Assembly (NCBI GenBank): GCA_947483545.1
Contig: CANKNP010000281.1
Location: 1 to 7,007 of the forward strand
Length of the DNA stretch: 7,007 nucleotides
Direction: 5' to 3'
Source: Deltaproteobacteria bacterium
GTDB lineage: Bacteria; Myxococcota; UBA796; SXON01
Shown here: positions 1 to 6,881 of the stretch, in pieces
How positions within the stretch are numbered: the stretch's first letter is position 1
Layout: each line of letters begins with the position of its first letter
Translations under genes and position numbers: made by a program
Notes under the pieces: model-generated
What the model was told of the DNA's origin: nothing
The model's input: the letters and a program-made list of their open reading frames with translations, nothing else
Databases searched by the model: none

Positions 1-417
1 CTGACCGACGTCGACGATGACGGCTACGACGTGGACGAGGACTGTGACGACAACGACGAGGACATCCACCCCGACGCAAATGACGTCCCTCAAGATGGCA
101 TCGACCAGGATTGTGACGGCGTGGACGCTGACCCGCCCATCGTGGACGCCGACAACGACGAGTTTGGGTCCGACGAGGACTGCGACGACCACCACGCCCT
201 CCGAAACCCCGACGCCAATGACATTCCGGGCGACGGTATCGACCAGGACTGCGACGGTTCGGACGCGATTGCAAAGGGTGGCTGTCACACGACGAGCGGG
301 GCCCCGATGGGCGCCGGCCTGACCGCGCTCGCCCTCGTCCTGGCCCGTCGCCGCTTCCGGGCCGCGCCGCCCACCCTTCCGCCGGCCCGCAGTCAGTCGT
401 CGAAGGCCCGCGCGTAA
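1..417 (+). CDS. MopE-like metal-binding surface protein, 3' end, with MYXO-CTERM-like tail (5' end outside window)
   Basis: The reading frame is open from the first base, so the start lies upstream; 138 residues are visible. Residues 3-42 and 49-88 form two copies of the MopE-type putative metal-binding motif: a DxDxDG-like acidic loop, then EDCDD, then NPDAND or HPDAND, then DGIDQDCDG. The DNA is also repeated (94-120 against 232-258). Such Asp/Cys modules are thought to bind Ca2+ or other cations outside the cell. Residues 93-119 are GGC, a short polar stretch, a hydrophobic segment (about GLTALALVLA) and RRR. This is the layout of the MYXO-CTERM/GlyGly-CTERM sorting tails, with Cys95 the likely modified residue, so surface anchoring is inferred. 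About 19 residues follow the RRR, longer than usual, and they run antisense through the end of the Uma2-like gene, which suggests the original stop was lost. Family call is good; exact role unknown. Confidence 0.85.
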   Translation: MTDVDDDGYDVDEDCDDNDEDIHPDANDVPQDGIDQDCDGVDADPPIVDADNDEFGSDEDCDDHHALRNPDANDIPGDGIDQDCDGSDAIAKGGCHTTSGAPMGAGLTALALVLARRRFRAAPPTLPPARSQSSKARA

Positions 418-800
418 ACCTCCACCAACCGAGTCGGCTCCGGGAGCGAGAGCAGCTGGACCGTCGCCTCCAGGGACGTGATCACCACCGACTGCCACTC
501 GGTCCCCACCCGCCGGACGTGGACCATCGTCAGCTCCAACTGCCCGCATACAACCATGGCATCTGGGTAGGTGTACACGCCGTCACCTGTCCCGATCCGC
601 TGGTCCGACCCGAACGCCCGGCACGGACCCTCCCGACGATGCAGCGCGGCCGCAGCGTTCATCGCGACCCGGTTGTGCCTCGGCGCCCCCCCCGCCATCG
701 CCAGAATTGCGCCGTCGCAGAACTCGAACCTCGTCTCCGCCTGCATCTCGAACCCGAAATACTCGTCCAGGCTGAAAATGTGGTGACGAGCGGCGTTCAT
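393..800 (-). CDS. Uma2-family (DUF820) endonuclease-like protein, internally deleted, probably inactive
   Basis: The 135-residue product matches the Uma2 family (PD-(D/E)xK restriction-like fold) at both ends. FSLDEYFGFE (9-18), ETRFEFCDG (22-30), MAGGAPRHNRVAMN (35-48), FGSDQRI (63-69) and TYPDAMVVCG (77-86) form the N-terminal half; a SLEATVQLLSLP strand region (109-120) and a C-terminal LVEVYA are also present. Full-length relatives are about 180-190 residues. Here residue 91 (ELT) jumps straight to VHVRRVG, so about 45-50 residues are missing. That segment normally holds the LVEVLS glutamate and the following catalytic lysine, so activity is very unlikely although the frame is open. The ATG at 798-800 fits the usual family start. 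A GTG at 852-854 would add 18 residues that do not look like the family. The 3' end overlaps the convergent gene by 25 bases. Function of intact members in vivo is not well established. Confidence 0.75.
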   Translation of the reverse strand: MNAARHHIFSLDEYFGFEMQAETRFEFCDGAILAMAGGAPRHNRVAMNAAAALHRREGPCRAFGSDQRIGTGDGVYTYPDAMVVCGQLELTMVHVRRVGTEWQSVVITSLEATVQLLSLPEPTRLVEVYARAFDD

Positions 801-886
801 CCGGCACCTGTATCCGATGGGGCGAGCAAGCCGGTGATCGGCGCCTTCGCCCACATCCCGGTGAGGATGAACGATGACTTCAACGA

Positions 887-909
887 ACCGATCCCCGGCT
901 TCGATCGGT
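887..909. promoter_or_regulatory. 7-bp perfect inverted repeat, possible operator
   Basis: ACCGATC at 887-893 and GATCGGT at 903-909 are exact reverse complements separated by 9 bases. The centre is about 98 bases upstream of the Uma2-like ATG. The symmetry fits a dimeric repressor site, but no matching regulator is in the window and no clear -10/-35 pair is visible, so the role is a guess. Confidence 0.25.
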
Positions 910-984
910 GACAGGCCTGCTGAACCTGCTCCCCTTTCATCGAGTCATGTGACAAAACTGAGCCCCTCACTTCTGTTCGGTCCA

Positions 985-1014
985 GATCCAGAATGCTTCC
1001 ACCATTTCTGGATC
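985..1014. repeat. Imperfect 11-bp inverted repeat (hairpin)
   Basis: GATCCAGAATG at 985-995 and CATTTCTGGATC at 1003-1014 are complementary except for one extra T, with a 7-base loop. It has no T-run on either strand, so it is not a standard terminator. It could be a protein-binding site or a mobile-element remnant. Confidence 0.4.
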
Positions 1015-1120
1015 ACTGACCAACTGGCGGGCGTCGTCCCATCCACGCTCGCCCCTCCCGGCCCAAGGCGCCCAGCCTAGTGTCTTGCTCTCCGTCCCTT
1101 GCGCCTTGACCCGTGCCCGG

Positions 1121-1162
1121 CCCCAAAAACCCCAAAAACCCGCCCCCCTCGCGGAGAACGGG
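1121..1162 (-). terminator. Intrinsic terminator of groES-groEL
   Basis: On the minus strand, a 10-pair stem is formed by CCCGTTCTCC and GGGGGGCGGG around a GCGA (GNRA-type) tetraloop, followed directly by TTTTT, GGGG, TTTTT, GGGG. Plus coordinates are stem 1139-1162 and first T-tract 1134-1138. Three pairs are G-U in the minus-strand RNA and would be A-C mismatches on the plus strand, so the stem favours minus-strand transcripts. It begins 50 bases after the groEL stop. A second small hairpin (1176-1198) lies just upstream. Confidence 0.8.
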
Positions 1163-1212
1163 CCCTTGGTTCCCAGGCGCGACGCGATGAATCGCGCCCG
1201 CCGGATCAGCGC

Positions 1213-2832
<1,620 letters not shown>

Positions 2833-2965
2833 GATGGACTCCGTGAGGATGAAAGGAATTCAGAGGTTGAGGACAAGGCGGGTATACTGAGGGCGTGTGC
2901 TCACGCTCTCGGCACCCGATGGCACGGCCGGCTCCCGGAAGGAACACGCCCGGTGCGAGGAGGGT
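2833..2965 (-). other. groES-groEL intercistronic spacer with hairpin
   Basis: The 133-base gap is longer than in most groESL operons. It holds an inverted repeat at 2889-2910: GAGGGCGTG, loop TGCT, CACGCTCTC. It is fully paired with one G-T wobble on the plus strand and has one A-C mismatch in the minus-strand mRNA. It could stabilise or process the mRNA, or be a remnant of an inserted element. There is no T-run after it, so groEL is probably co-transcribed. A GTATAC sequence at 2882-2887 resembles a -10 element, but I see no -35. The groEL Shine-Dalgarno GGAG is at 2839-2842. Confidence 0.5.
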
Positions 2966-3253
<288 letters not shown>

Positions 3254-3357
3254 GGAAGGCTCCAAGCTGGGGCTGGATGGGTGGGGTGGGCGGATGGGTC
3301 ATCCGGGCCTGGAAGGCCGGGGGGGCGGGGGAACCGCACCCCTCCCTGGCGAGGCAA

Positions 3358-3386
3358 GGGGTACGCACGGGCAAAAGCCACGTCAA
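3358..3386 (-). promoter_or_regulatory. Weak candidate groES promoter
   Basis: Read on the minus strand, TTGACG (3381-3386) is a good -35 element, followed after 17 bases by TACCCC (3358-3363), a poor -10. The CCCC recalls the heat-shock sigma-32 -10 box, but the spacing is longer than usual for that factor. It would give a leader of about 100 bases. This is only the best-looking candidate. Confidence 0.3.
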
Positions 3387-3411
3387 GGTGGCGCCCTGGA
3401 TTTCCACGCAG

Positions 3412-3421
3412 AAGGAGGTGA
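3412..3421 (+). promoter_or_regulatory. Strong ribosome binding site that fixes the GTG start at 3425
   Basis: AAGGAGGTGA is complementary to nearly the whole anti-Shine-Dalgarno end of 16S rRNA. GGAGG at 3414-3418 leaves six bases before GTG. The next in-frame starts have nothing comparable. Confidence 0.85.
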
Positions 3422-3424
3422 CCT

Positions 3425-4018
3425 GTGAGCCTGAGCACCGCAGCCCCAGAGGGTTTGAGCCTTGAGACCGATCTCTTCCAGTTCTTCCGCGGCCGGGTCA
3501 CCGAGGCCGCCCAGCACCAGCGCGCCGGGGTGAGCGATCGGGCGCAGGTCTACCTCGCGCGCCTGCTCACCGAGGTCGGCAAGGACGAGCAGCCCCCGCC
3601 CACGGTGTCCCAGACCCTCGCTGAGCTGCACGTCCAGGCCTCGTTGGCCGAGCCGAGCCAGGCGGTCACGCTGCTCAAGCGGCTGGGCGACTGGTCGCTG
3701 CTGCTCACCGGGTACTTCCGCGAGCACCTCGCCCGTCGGCGGCTGTCCCACGACTACTGCGCGCGGCTCGGCGGCGGGGCCTACGAGCGTCTCGGCCAGC
3801 TCCTGCCCTCCGATGGCCCCCCTGTCTTCGGCGAGCTTGCGCAACGCTACGACGCCTGTTCTGAGGTGATCGCGGAGGTCCGCGACGAAGCCGCTTCACG
3901 CTCGGATACCGACGTACTCAGGCTCTACGAAGAGTGGCTGCGGACGGGCTCTCCTCGGATCGCGGAGCGGCTCAAGTCGCTGGGCGTGGTGCCGAGCAGG
4001 GGAGTGGGGACGGGGTGA
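3425..4018 (+). CDS. Conserved-looking protein of unknown function, 197 residues
   Basis: The start is GTG at 3425-3427, chosen because AAGGAGGTGA (3412-3421), a near-perfect Shine-Dalgarno, sits at correct spacing (GGAGG ends six bases before the start). The product is soluble, mostly helical, with no signal peptide or membrane segment. Recognisable blocks are TDLFQFFRGRVTEAA (15-29), VYLARLLTEVGK (42-53), TLAELHVQA (64-72), LLKRLGDWSLLLTGYFREHL (83-102), YCARLGGGAYERLG (111-124), FGELAQRYDACSEVIAEVRDEA (135-156) and VLRLYEEWLRTGS (164-176). This layout resembles an uncharacterised family I recall from myxobacterial genomes, but no catalytic motif stands out and I assign no function. It diverges from groES and shares its upstream region. 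The tight ribosome site suggests good expression. Confidence 0.85.
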   Translation: MSLSTAAPEGLSLETDLFQFFRGRVTEAAQHQRAGVSDRAQVYLARLLTEVGKDEQPPPTVSQTLAELHVQASLAEPSQAVTLLKRLGDWSLLLTGYFREHLARRRLSHDYCARLGGGAYERLGQLLPSDGPPVFGELAQRYDACSEVIAEVRDEAASRSDTDVLRLYEEWLRTGSPRIAERLKSLGVVPSRGVGTG

Positions 4019-4032
4019 AATGGGCGGCTTGG

Positions 4033-4049
4033 AACCCTGGAGCGGGGTT
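4033..4049 (+). terminator. Weak hairpin after the 3425-4018 gene
   Basis: AACCCT (4033-4038) pairs with GGGGTT (4044-4049), one wobble, five-base loop, 14 bases past the stop codon. There is no T-run, so at most a weak or factor-assisted stop. Confidence 0.25.
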
Positions 4050-4122
4050 GATGTCGGGCCGTGAACGCCGCTGAACTCCGGCGGGGGCTCCTTGGGGAAG
4101 CATCGGCGCGGTGGTTGACGCC

Positions 4123-4283
4123 CCCTCATCTGGCCGCGAAGACGCGGCCACCTTCTCCCGCCGAGCGGGAGAAGGGTAGTCCCACCGTCCGGAGTCCCAA
4201 CCTCATACCTGCGGATTCTCCAACTCTGGCCTTCCCTTCTCCCTCCGGGAGAAGGTGCCGCCGTACTCGGCGGCGGATGAGGG
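4123..4283. repeat. REPIN-like inverted pair of two-hairpin palindromic units
   Basis: Two copies of one unit face each other. Unit 1 (4123-4176, plus) reads CCCTCATC, then an 8-bp stem TGGCCGCG-AAGA-CGCGGCCA (4131-4150), then a 10-bp stem CCTTCTCCCG-CCGAG-CGGGAGAAGG (4151-4175). Unit 2 (4234-4283, minus) has the same order read backwards: CCTTCTCCC-TCC-GGGAGAAGG (4235-4255), GCCGCCG-TACT-CGGCGGC (4257-4274) and GATGAGGG (4276-4283). The 57-base spacer is unrelated. Paired inverted REP-like units of this CCCTCATC...CCTTCTCCC type are common between genes in many GC-rich proteobacteria and are thought to be moved by RAYT transposases. None is in the window. The rest of 4019-4322 holds no gene I can support. 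Confidence 0.8.
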
Positions 4284-4322
4284 CTCCCCGCCGGATCGCA
4301 CCTGGGTGACTTAGACGAATGC

Positions 4323-5120
4323 GTGCCTCCCATCCTCCTCGCCCTGCTCGCGGCCTGTACCCACGGCGACCCCGCGGGGGATCTCGAGCCCGTCGACTCG
4401 CCGGTGAACTCCGCCCCGCCAGCGATATGGCGACGCCGCGGTGAACCCCGCCGCGACGGAGTTCGCGGCCAACGGCGTCGATGACGACTGCGATGGCGCC
4501 GCGTTCGGGAGCTCCGCGGTGCGCTACACCGGCGAGGCCGAATACACCTACGGTGGCCGTTCGGTGTCCGGTGCCGGGGACGTCAACGGCGATGGCTACG
4601 ACGATGTGATCACCAGCGCCTACGGGATCGGGGACCCCGAGCGATGGGTCGGCCGGGCCTACGTGTTGCTCGGCGGGTTGAACCTCGAGAGCGGAGAGCT
4701 CGGCGGCGCCGACGTGATGTACGATGGGGAGGGCGAATGGGATGCTGCAGGCGTGACCGTCGCAGGCTCGGGGGACGTGAACGCGGACGGGTACGCGACG
4801 GCGAGGGGGCGGGGTTCACCGTCGCTGGCGCCGGGGACCTGGATGCCGACGGGCGAGACGACATCGTGATCGAGGGCGTCTACCAGGTCGAGTTCATCGG
4901 GACGGCCTGGTTCTTCCTGGGCTCCGCCGCCCCAGCTTCCACCCTGCTCCATGACGCGGACGCCACCTGGGTCGGGCCCGACGGATCCTCCGGCGCCGCA
5001 GTGTCCGCGGCCGGCGACATGGATGACAACGGCGCCGTCGACGTCATCATGGGCTCGGTCTACGAGGACGAGAGCCGCGGGTCCGTGACTCTTGCTCTGG
5101 TGAACGTGGCCACCAACGCC
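4323..5120 (+). pseudogene. Decayed lipoprotein with MopE motif and FG-GAP (integrin-alpha-like) repeats
   Basis: A GTG at 4323 starts a short lipoprotein signal, PPILLALLAAC, with lipobox LAAC and Cys codon 4356-4358, followed by an acidic linker to about 4420. Near 4422-4427 the sense frame shifts by +1 into GDAAVNPAATE...NGVDDDCDG, the second half of a MopE motif; its first half (DxDxDG, DCDD) is missing. FG-GAP-like repeats follow: GAGDVNGDGYDDV (from 4570) and GSGDVNADGY (4768-4793). At about 4794 the frame shifts back to that of the signal peptide, giving FTVAGAGDLDADGRDDIVI (4815-4871) and AAGDMDDNGAVDVI (5007-5048). The GD-to-GD distances are 198, 62 and 180 bases, so about 120-135 bases are lost between the second and third. 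Intact FG-GAP proteins fold as extracellular beta-propellers. The original 3' end is unclear; the end given is where the convergent hairpin begins. Confidence 0.75.
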
Positions 5121-5122
5121 GC

Positions 5123-5150
5123 GTGCGGGCGGGCCCACGCCCACCCGCGC
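5123..5150. terminator. Hairpin between convergent genes, mainly minus-strand
   Basis: GCGGG-C-GGGC (5125-5134), loop CCAC, and GCCC-A-CCCGC (5139-5148) form a 10-bp stem. The central C/A position is a mismatch on plus but a G-U pair in minus-strand RNA, which favours service to the lipoprotein gene ending two bases away (5152). There is no U-tract, so termination strength is uncertain. Confidence 0.45.
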
Positions 5151-5151
5151 C

Positions 5152-6693
5152 TCACGGCTCTATCCGAACCTCGCCCTCCACCGTGTCGATTCCGGCGATC
5201 GCCCCCTCCGCGTCCGCCTGCGGGACGGCATTCCTTACAACATCCACGTTGCGACCCACGTACTCAAGCGCCGAGAGGCCGCTCAGGCTCCCAAGCTGCG
5301 GGTTCAGGACGATGTTCAGGTCCAACCCGACATGTTGCAGCCCGTTGAGACCATCCAAGGTCGTCAGCGACGTTTCTCGGATCAACACGCGCCCGCCCAC
5401 TCGCCCGAGGGACTGGAGCCCGCCGAGGTCGCGCATGTTCCTGTTCGCCCAAACCACGAACGCCGCCCCGACGTCCAGCAGTCCTTCGAGGCCTGCCAGG
5501 CTCTCAAGCCTGTGGTTCTGAACGATCCCAAGGTCCCCGCCGACGCCAGTGAGCTTGGAGAGGCCGCGCAGATCCGCAAGCCCGCTTCCGTGGACACGCA
5601 AATTGGCCCCGACCGAGGTGAGCCCTCCCAGGCCACTGACATCGACCAGCGAGGGGTTGTCCAGAAGAATGAGCGAGCCGCCCACCCCTCTCAGGCTCCC
5701 CGTGCCGGCGACCGTCTGCAAGGCTGTATTGCCGACGATGAGGAGGTCCCCGTCGATGGAGGCCGGCGCAGAGAGATCGACGAGGGTCAGCGCGGTGTTC
5801 GCCTGGATCCGCAGATTTCCCGCGAGCGGCCCGAGCGAGGCCAGCCCGGAGATCTCTGCCAGGCCCGGATTCACAGCGATCTCCAGGTCCCAACCGAGGT
5901 GTGTCAGGGACTCCAAGCCGGCGAGACTCCGCATGCTTCCATTCCGGTCGAGGCGAAGGCGGCCCCCCACAGTCGTCAGGCCCTCCAGACCCACCAGGCT
6001 CTGCAGCGCCGTCCGCCGCACCATCAGGTGCCCGCCGACGCTCTCCAGGCCCCCTAGACCGCCGAGATCCAGGAGCCCCGCGTTGCCGCGCAGCCCGAGG
6101 CTTCCGCCAACCGTGTGCAGGTTCTCCAAGCCGCCGAGGTGGCCCAAGTTCGGGTTCTCGTGGACGAGCAGGTCGCCGCCGATCTCGACCAGACAGCTCA
6201 GGGCGGCGAGCTCAGTCACCCCGGTGACCCAGAGATCCCCCTCCAGCGTTGCGGAGCAGGCCTCAAGAGCAGCACAGAAACCTTCGACCTCTTCGTCCGA
6301 GCCGAGCCGCACGTCGCCAACGTAGATCGCGTCGCCGTCCCACACCGATGCATTGGCGTCGTCACAGTCGTCGCCAGCGTTCACACCCTCCGGCACGCAT
6401 GCTTCGACCGCCTGGAGCGGGTCGCCGTGACCGTCCCCGTCCTCGTCCGGGTACCAGATCCCCGGATCCAGCGGGTCGTCGATGATCCCGGAACAGTCGT
6501 TGTCAACCCCGTCGCAGGGCTCCTCAGCCCCTGGGTGCACGCCTGGATTCGCATCGTCACAGTCGCTGACGGTCGGGTGCCCGTCCCCGTCCGCATCCGG
6601 CAGGACACGGTGGGCCACCGGGTCCGGGCCCTGGCATCCGAGGATCCCGAGCAGGATGGGCCAGGTGTATGGCTGAATCGAGGCGATCCTCAA
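5152..6693 (-). CDS. Lipoprotein with two MopE metal-binding motifs and receptor-L/LRR-like repeats
   Basis: The 513-residue product starts with a lipoprotein signal: a short N-terminus, WPILLGILGC and acceptor Cys20. Next come two acidic MopE-type motifs. The first is DADGDG (33-38), SDCDDANPGVHPGAEE (43-58) and DGVDNDCSG (61-69). The second is DEDGDG (83-88) and GDDCDDANASV (107-117), without the usual closing DGxDxDC part. Residues 149-479 are about 14 copies of a 23/24-residue repeat, GGxLxVxxNxxLxxLxGLxxLxxV, as in receptor-L/leucine-rich-repeat-like solenoids, ending in a short cap. A cell-surface binding or adhesion role, cation-stabilised, is inferred; the ligand is unknown. The start is TTG (6691-6693): no ATG or GTG is in frame before an upstream stop. 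GGGGGAGGG abuts it, and the TTG overlaps the stop of a possible upstream ORF (TTGA), so start by coupling is plausible. Confidence 0.9.
   Translation of the reverse strand: MRIASIQPYTWPILLGILGCQGPDPVAHRVLPDADGDGHPTVSDCDDANPGVHPGAEEPCDGVDNDCSGIIDDPLDPGIWYPDEDGDGHGDPLQAVEACVPEGVNAGDDCDDANASVWDGDAIYVGDVRLGSDEEVEGFCAALEACSATLEGDLWVTGVTELAALSCLVEIGGDLLVHENPNLGHLGGLENLHTVGGSLGLRGNAGLLDLGGLGGLESVGGHLMVRRTALQSLVGLEGLTTVGGRLRLDRNGSMRSLAGLESLTHLGWDLEIAVNPGLAEISGLASLGPLAGNLRIQANTALTLVDLSAPASIDGDLLIVGNTALQTVAGTGSLRGVGGSLILLDNPSLVDVSGLGGLTSVGANLRVHGSGLADLRGLSKLTGVGGDLGIVQNHRLESLAGLEGLLDVGAAFVVWANRNMRDLGGLQSLGRVGGRVLIRETSLTTLDGLNGLQHVGLDLNIVLNPQLGSLSGLSALEYVGRNVDVVRNAVPQADAEGAIAGIDTVEGEVRIEP
5257..6180 (-). 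repeat. Protein-coding tandem repeat: 24+24+23-residue triplets (71 residues, 213 bp)
   Basis: Residues 172-479 of the lipoprotein divide cleanly into 13 units. Their lengths follow 24, 24, 23 four times, then one more 24. Triplets span 5968-6180, 5755-5967, 5542-5754 and 5329-5541, with the last unit at 5257-5328. In three of the four 23-residue units the residue at the usual Asn position is lost (RRT-AL, HGS-GL, RET-SL); the other one is short near its end. Units 3 and 9, both second in a triplet, share GGSLxLxxNxxLxDxxGLGGLxSV. Confidence 0.8.
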
Positions 6694-6881
6694 CCCTCCC
6701 CCATCGGTTGTCCACCCTGCGCCGGAAAGAGCTCAATCGGCGGGGCGACGGGGCCGGGGTCGGCGAGGACGAGCGTTCCCACTTGGTGAACGCCGGCCGT
6801 CGTGACTTCAGGGGGTACAGCGTCCCCGAGGCCGGGATCGCGGCGCCTTCGGGGGGTCGGGGGGTGGCGGCGCACGGTCAC
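6690..6881 (-). CDS. Possible small ORF (63 residues) overlapping the lipoprotein start
   Basis: A GTG at 6879-6881 opens a 63-codon frame, just after an in-frame TAG (6891-6893), ending in TGA at 6690-6692. That TGA shares TTGA with the lipoprotein's TTG start. The product is rich in Pro and Arg at the front (TVRRHPPTPRRRR), then VTTAGVHQVGTLVLADPGPVAP; it has no signal peptide, membrane segment or motif I recognise. There is no convincing Shine-Dalgarno. A TAGAGT at 6888-6893, six bases before the GTG, could be a -10 element of a leaderless transcript, but no -35 is seen. It may be a coupling leader, a gene remnant, or chance. Confidence 0.3.
   Translation of the reverse strand: MTVRRHPPTPRRRRDPGLGDAVPPEVTTAGVHQVGTLVLADPGPVAPPIELFPAQGGQPMGEG

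Larger units (their letters stand above)
801..1121. other. Intergenic region without a convincing gene
   Basis: This stretch lies upstream of the Uma2-like gene and beyond the groEL terminator. Its G+C content and third-position bias look lower than in the neighbouring genes. It holds two inverted repeats (887-909 and 985-1014), listed separately. A 68-codon plus-strand frame at 874-1080 has a GTGAGG upstream but lacks the strong GC third-position preference of the real genes here, so I do not call it. Confidence 0.6.
3254..3424 (-). promoter_or_regulatory. Divergent intergenic region with structured groES leader
   Basis: This 171-bp region must drive groES leftward and perhaps the 3425 gene rightward. 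I find no CIRCE element (TTAGCACTC-N9-GAGTGCTAA), so HrcA control by that site is not supported. The groES leader carries two adjacent hairpins: GGCCT-GGA-AGGCC at 3306-3318 and CGGATG-GGT-CATCCG at 3291-3305. On the plus strand, 3279-3298 has four G-tracts (GGG, GGGG, GGG, GGG) with short loops, a potential G-quadruplex on the groES template strand. Confidence 0.5.

Noticed and set aside
874..1080. 68-codon plus-strand frame with GTGAGG seven bases upstream
   Set aside because: Third-position composition is mixed, unlike the real genes here; no recognisable motif; it spans an inverted repeat and runs head-on into the groEL terminator.
970..1212. The groEL frame stays open for 81 codons after its TAG stop, ending in a protein-like SDPEMVEAFWIWTEQK
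   Set aside because: The strong terminator begins 50 bases after the stop, there is no start codon with a ribosome site, and such open lengths arise by chance in GC-rich DNA. Read-through is not supported.
3254..3424. CIRCE/HrcA operator before groES
   Set aside because: No TTAGCACTC-N9-GAGTGCTAA or close variant is present on either strand.
4123..4283. CRISPR-like repeats
   Set aside because: Only two inverted units with internal hairpins; there is no direct repeat series or regular spacers.
4319..4321. ATG as start of the decayed lipoprotein
   Set aside because: It is out of frame with the LLALLAAC signal. GTG at 4323 is in frame, though an extra indel after the ATG cannot be excluded.
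5332..6057. Long plus-strand frames opposite the lipoprotein repeats
   Set aside because: They mirror the repeat periodicity of the real minus-strand gene and have no start context.
6719..6790. AGCTCAATCGG resembles a tRNA D-arm
   Set aside because: No acceptor stem, anticodon stem or T-loop (GTTCGA-like) can be folded around it.
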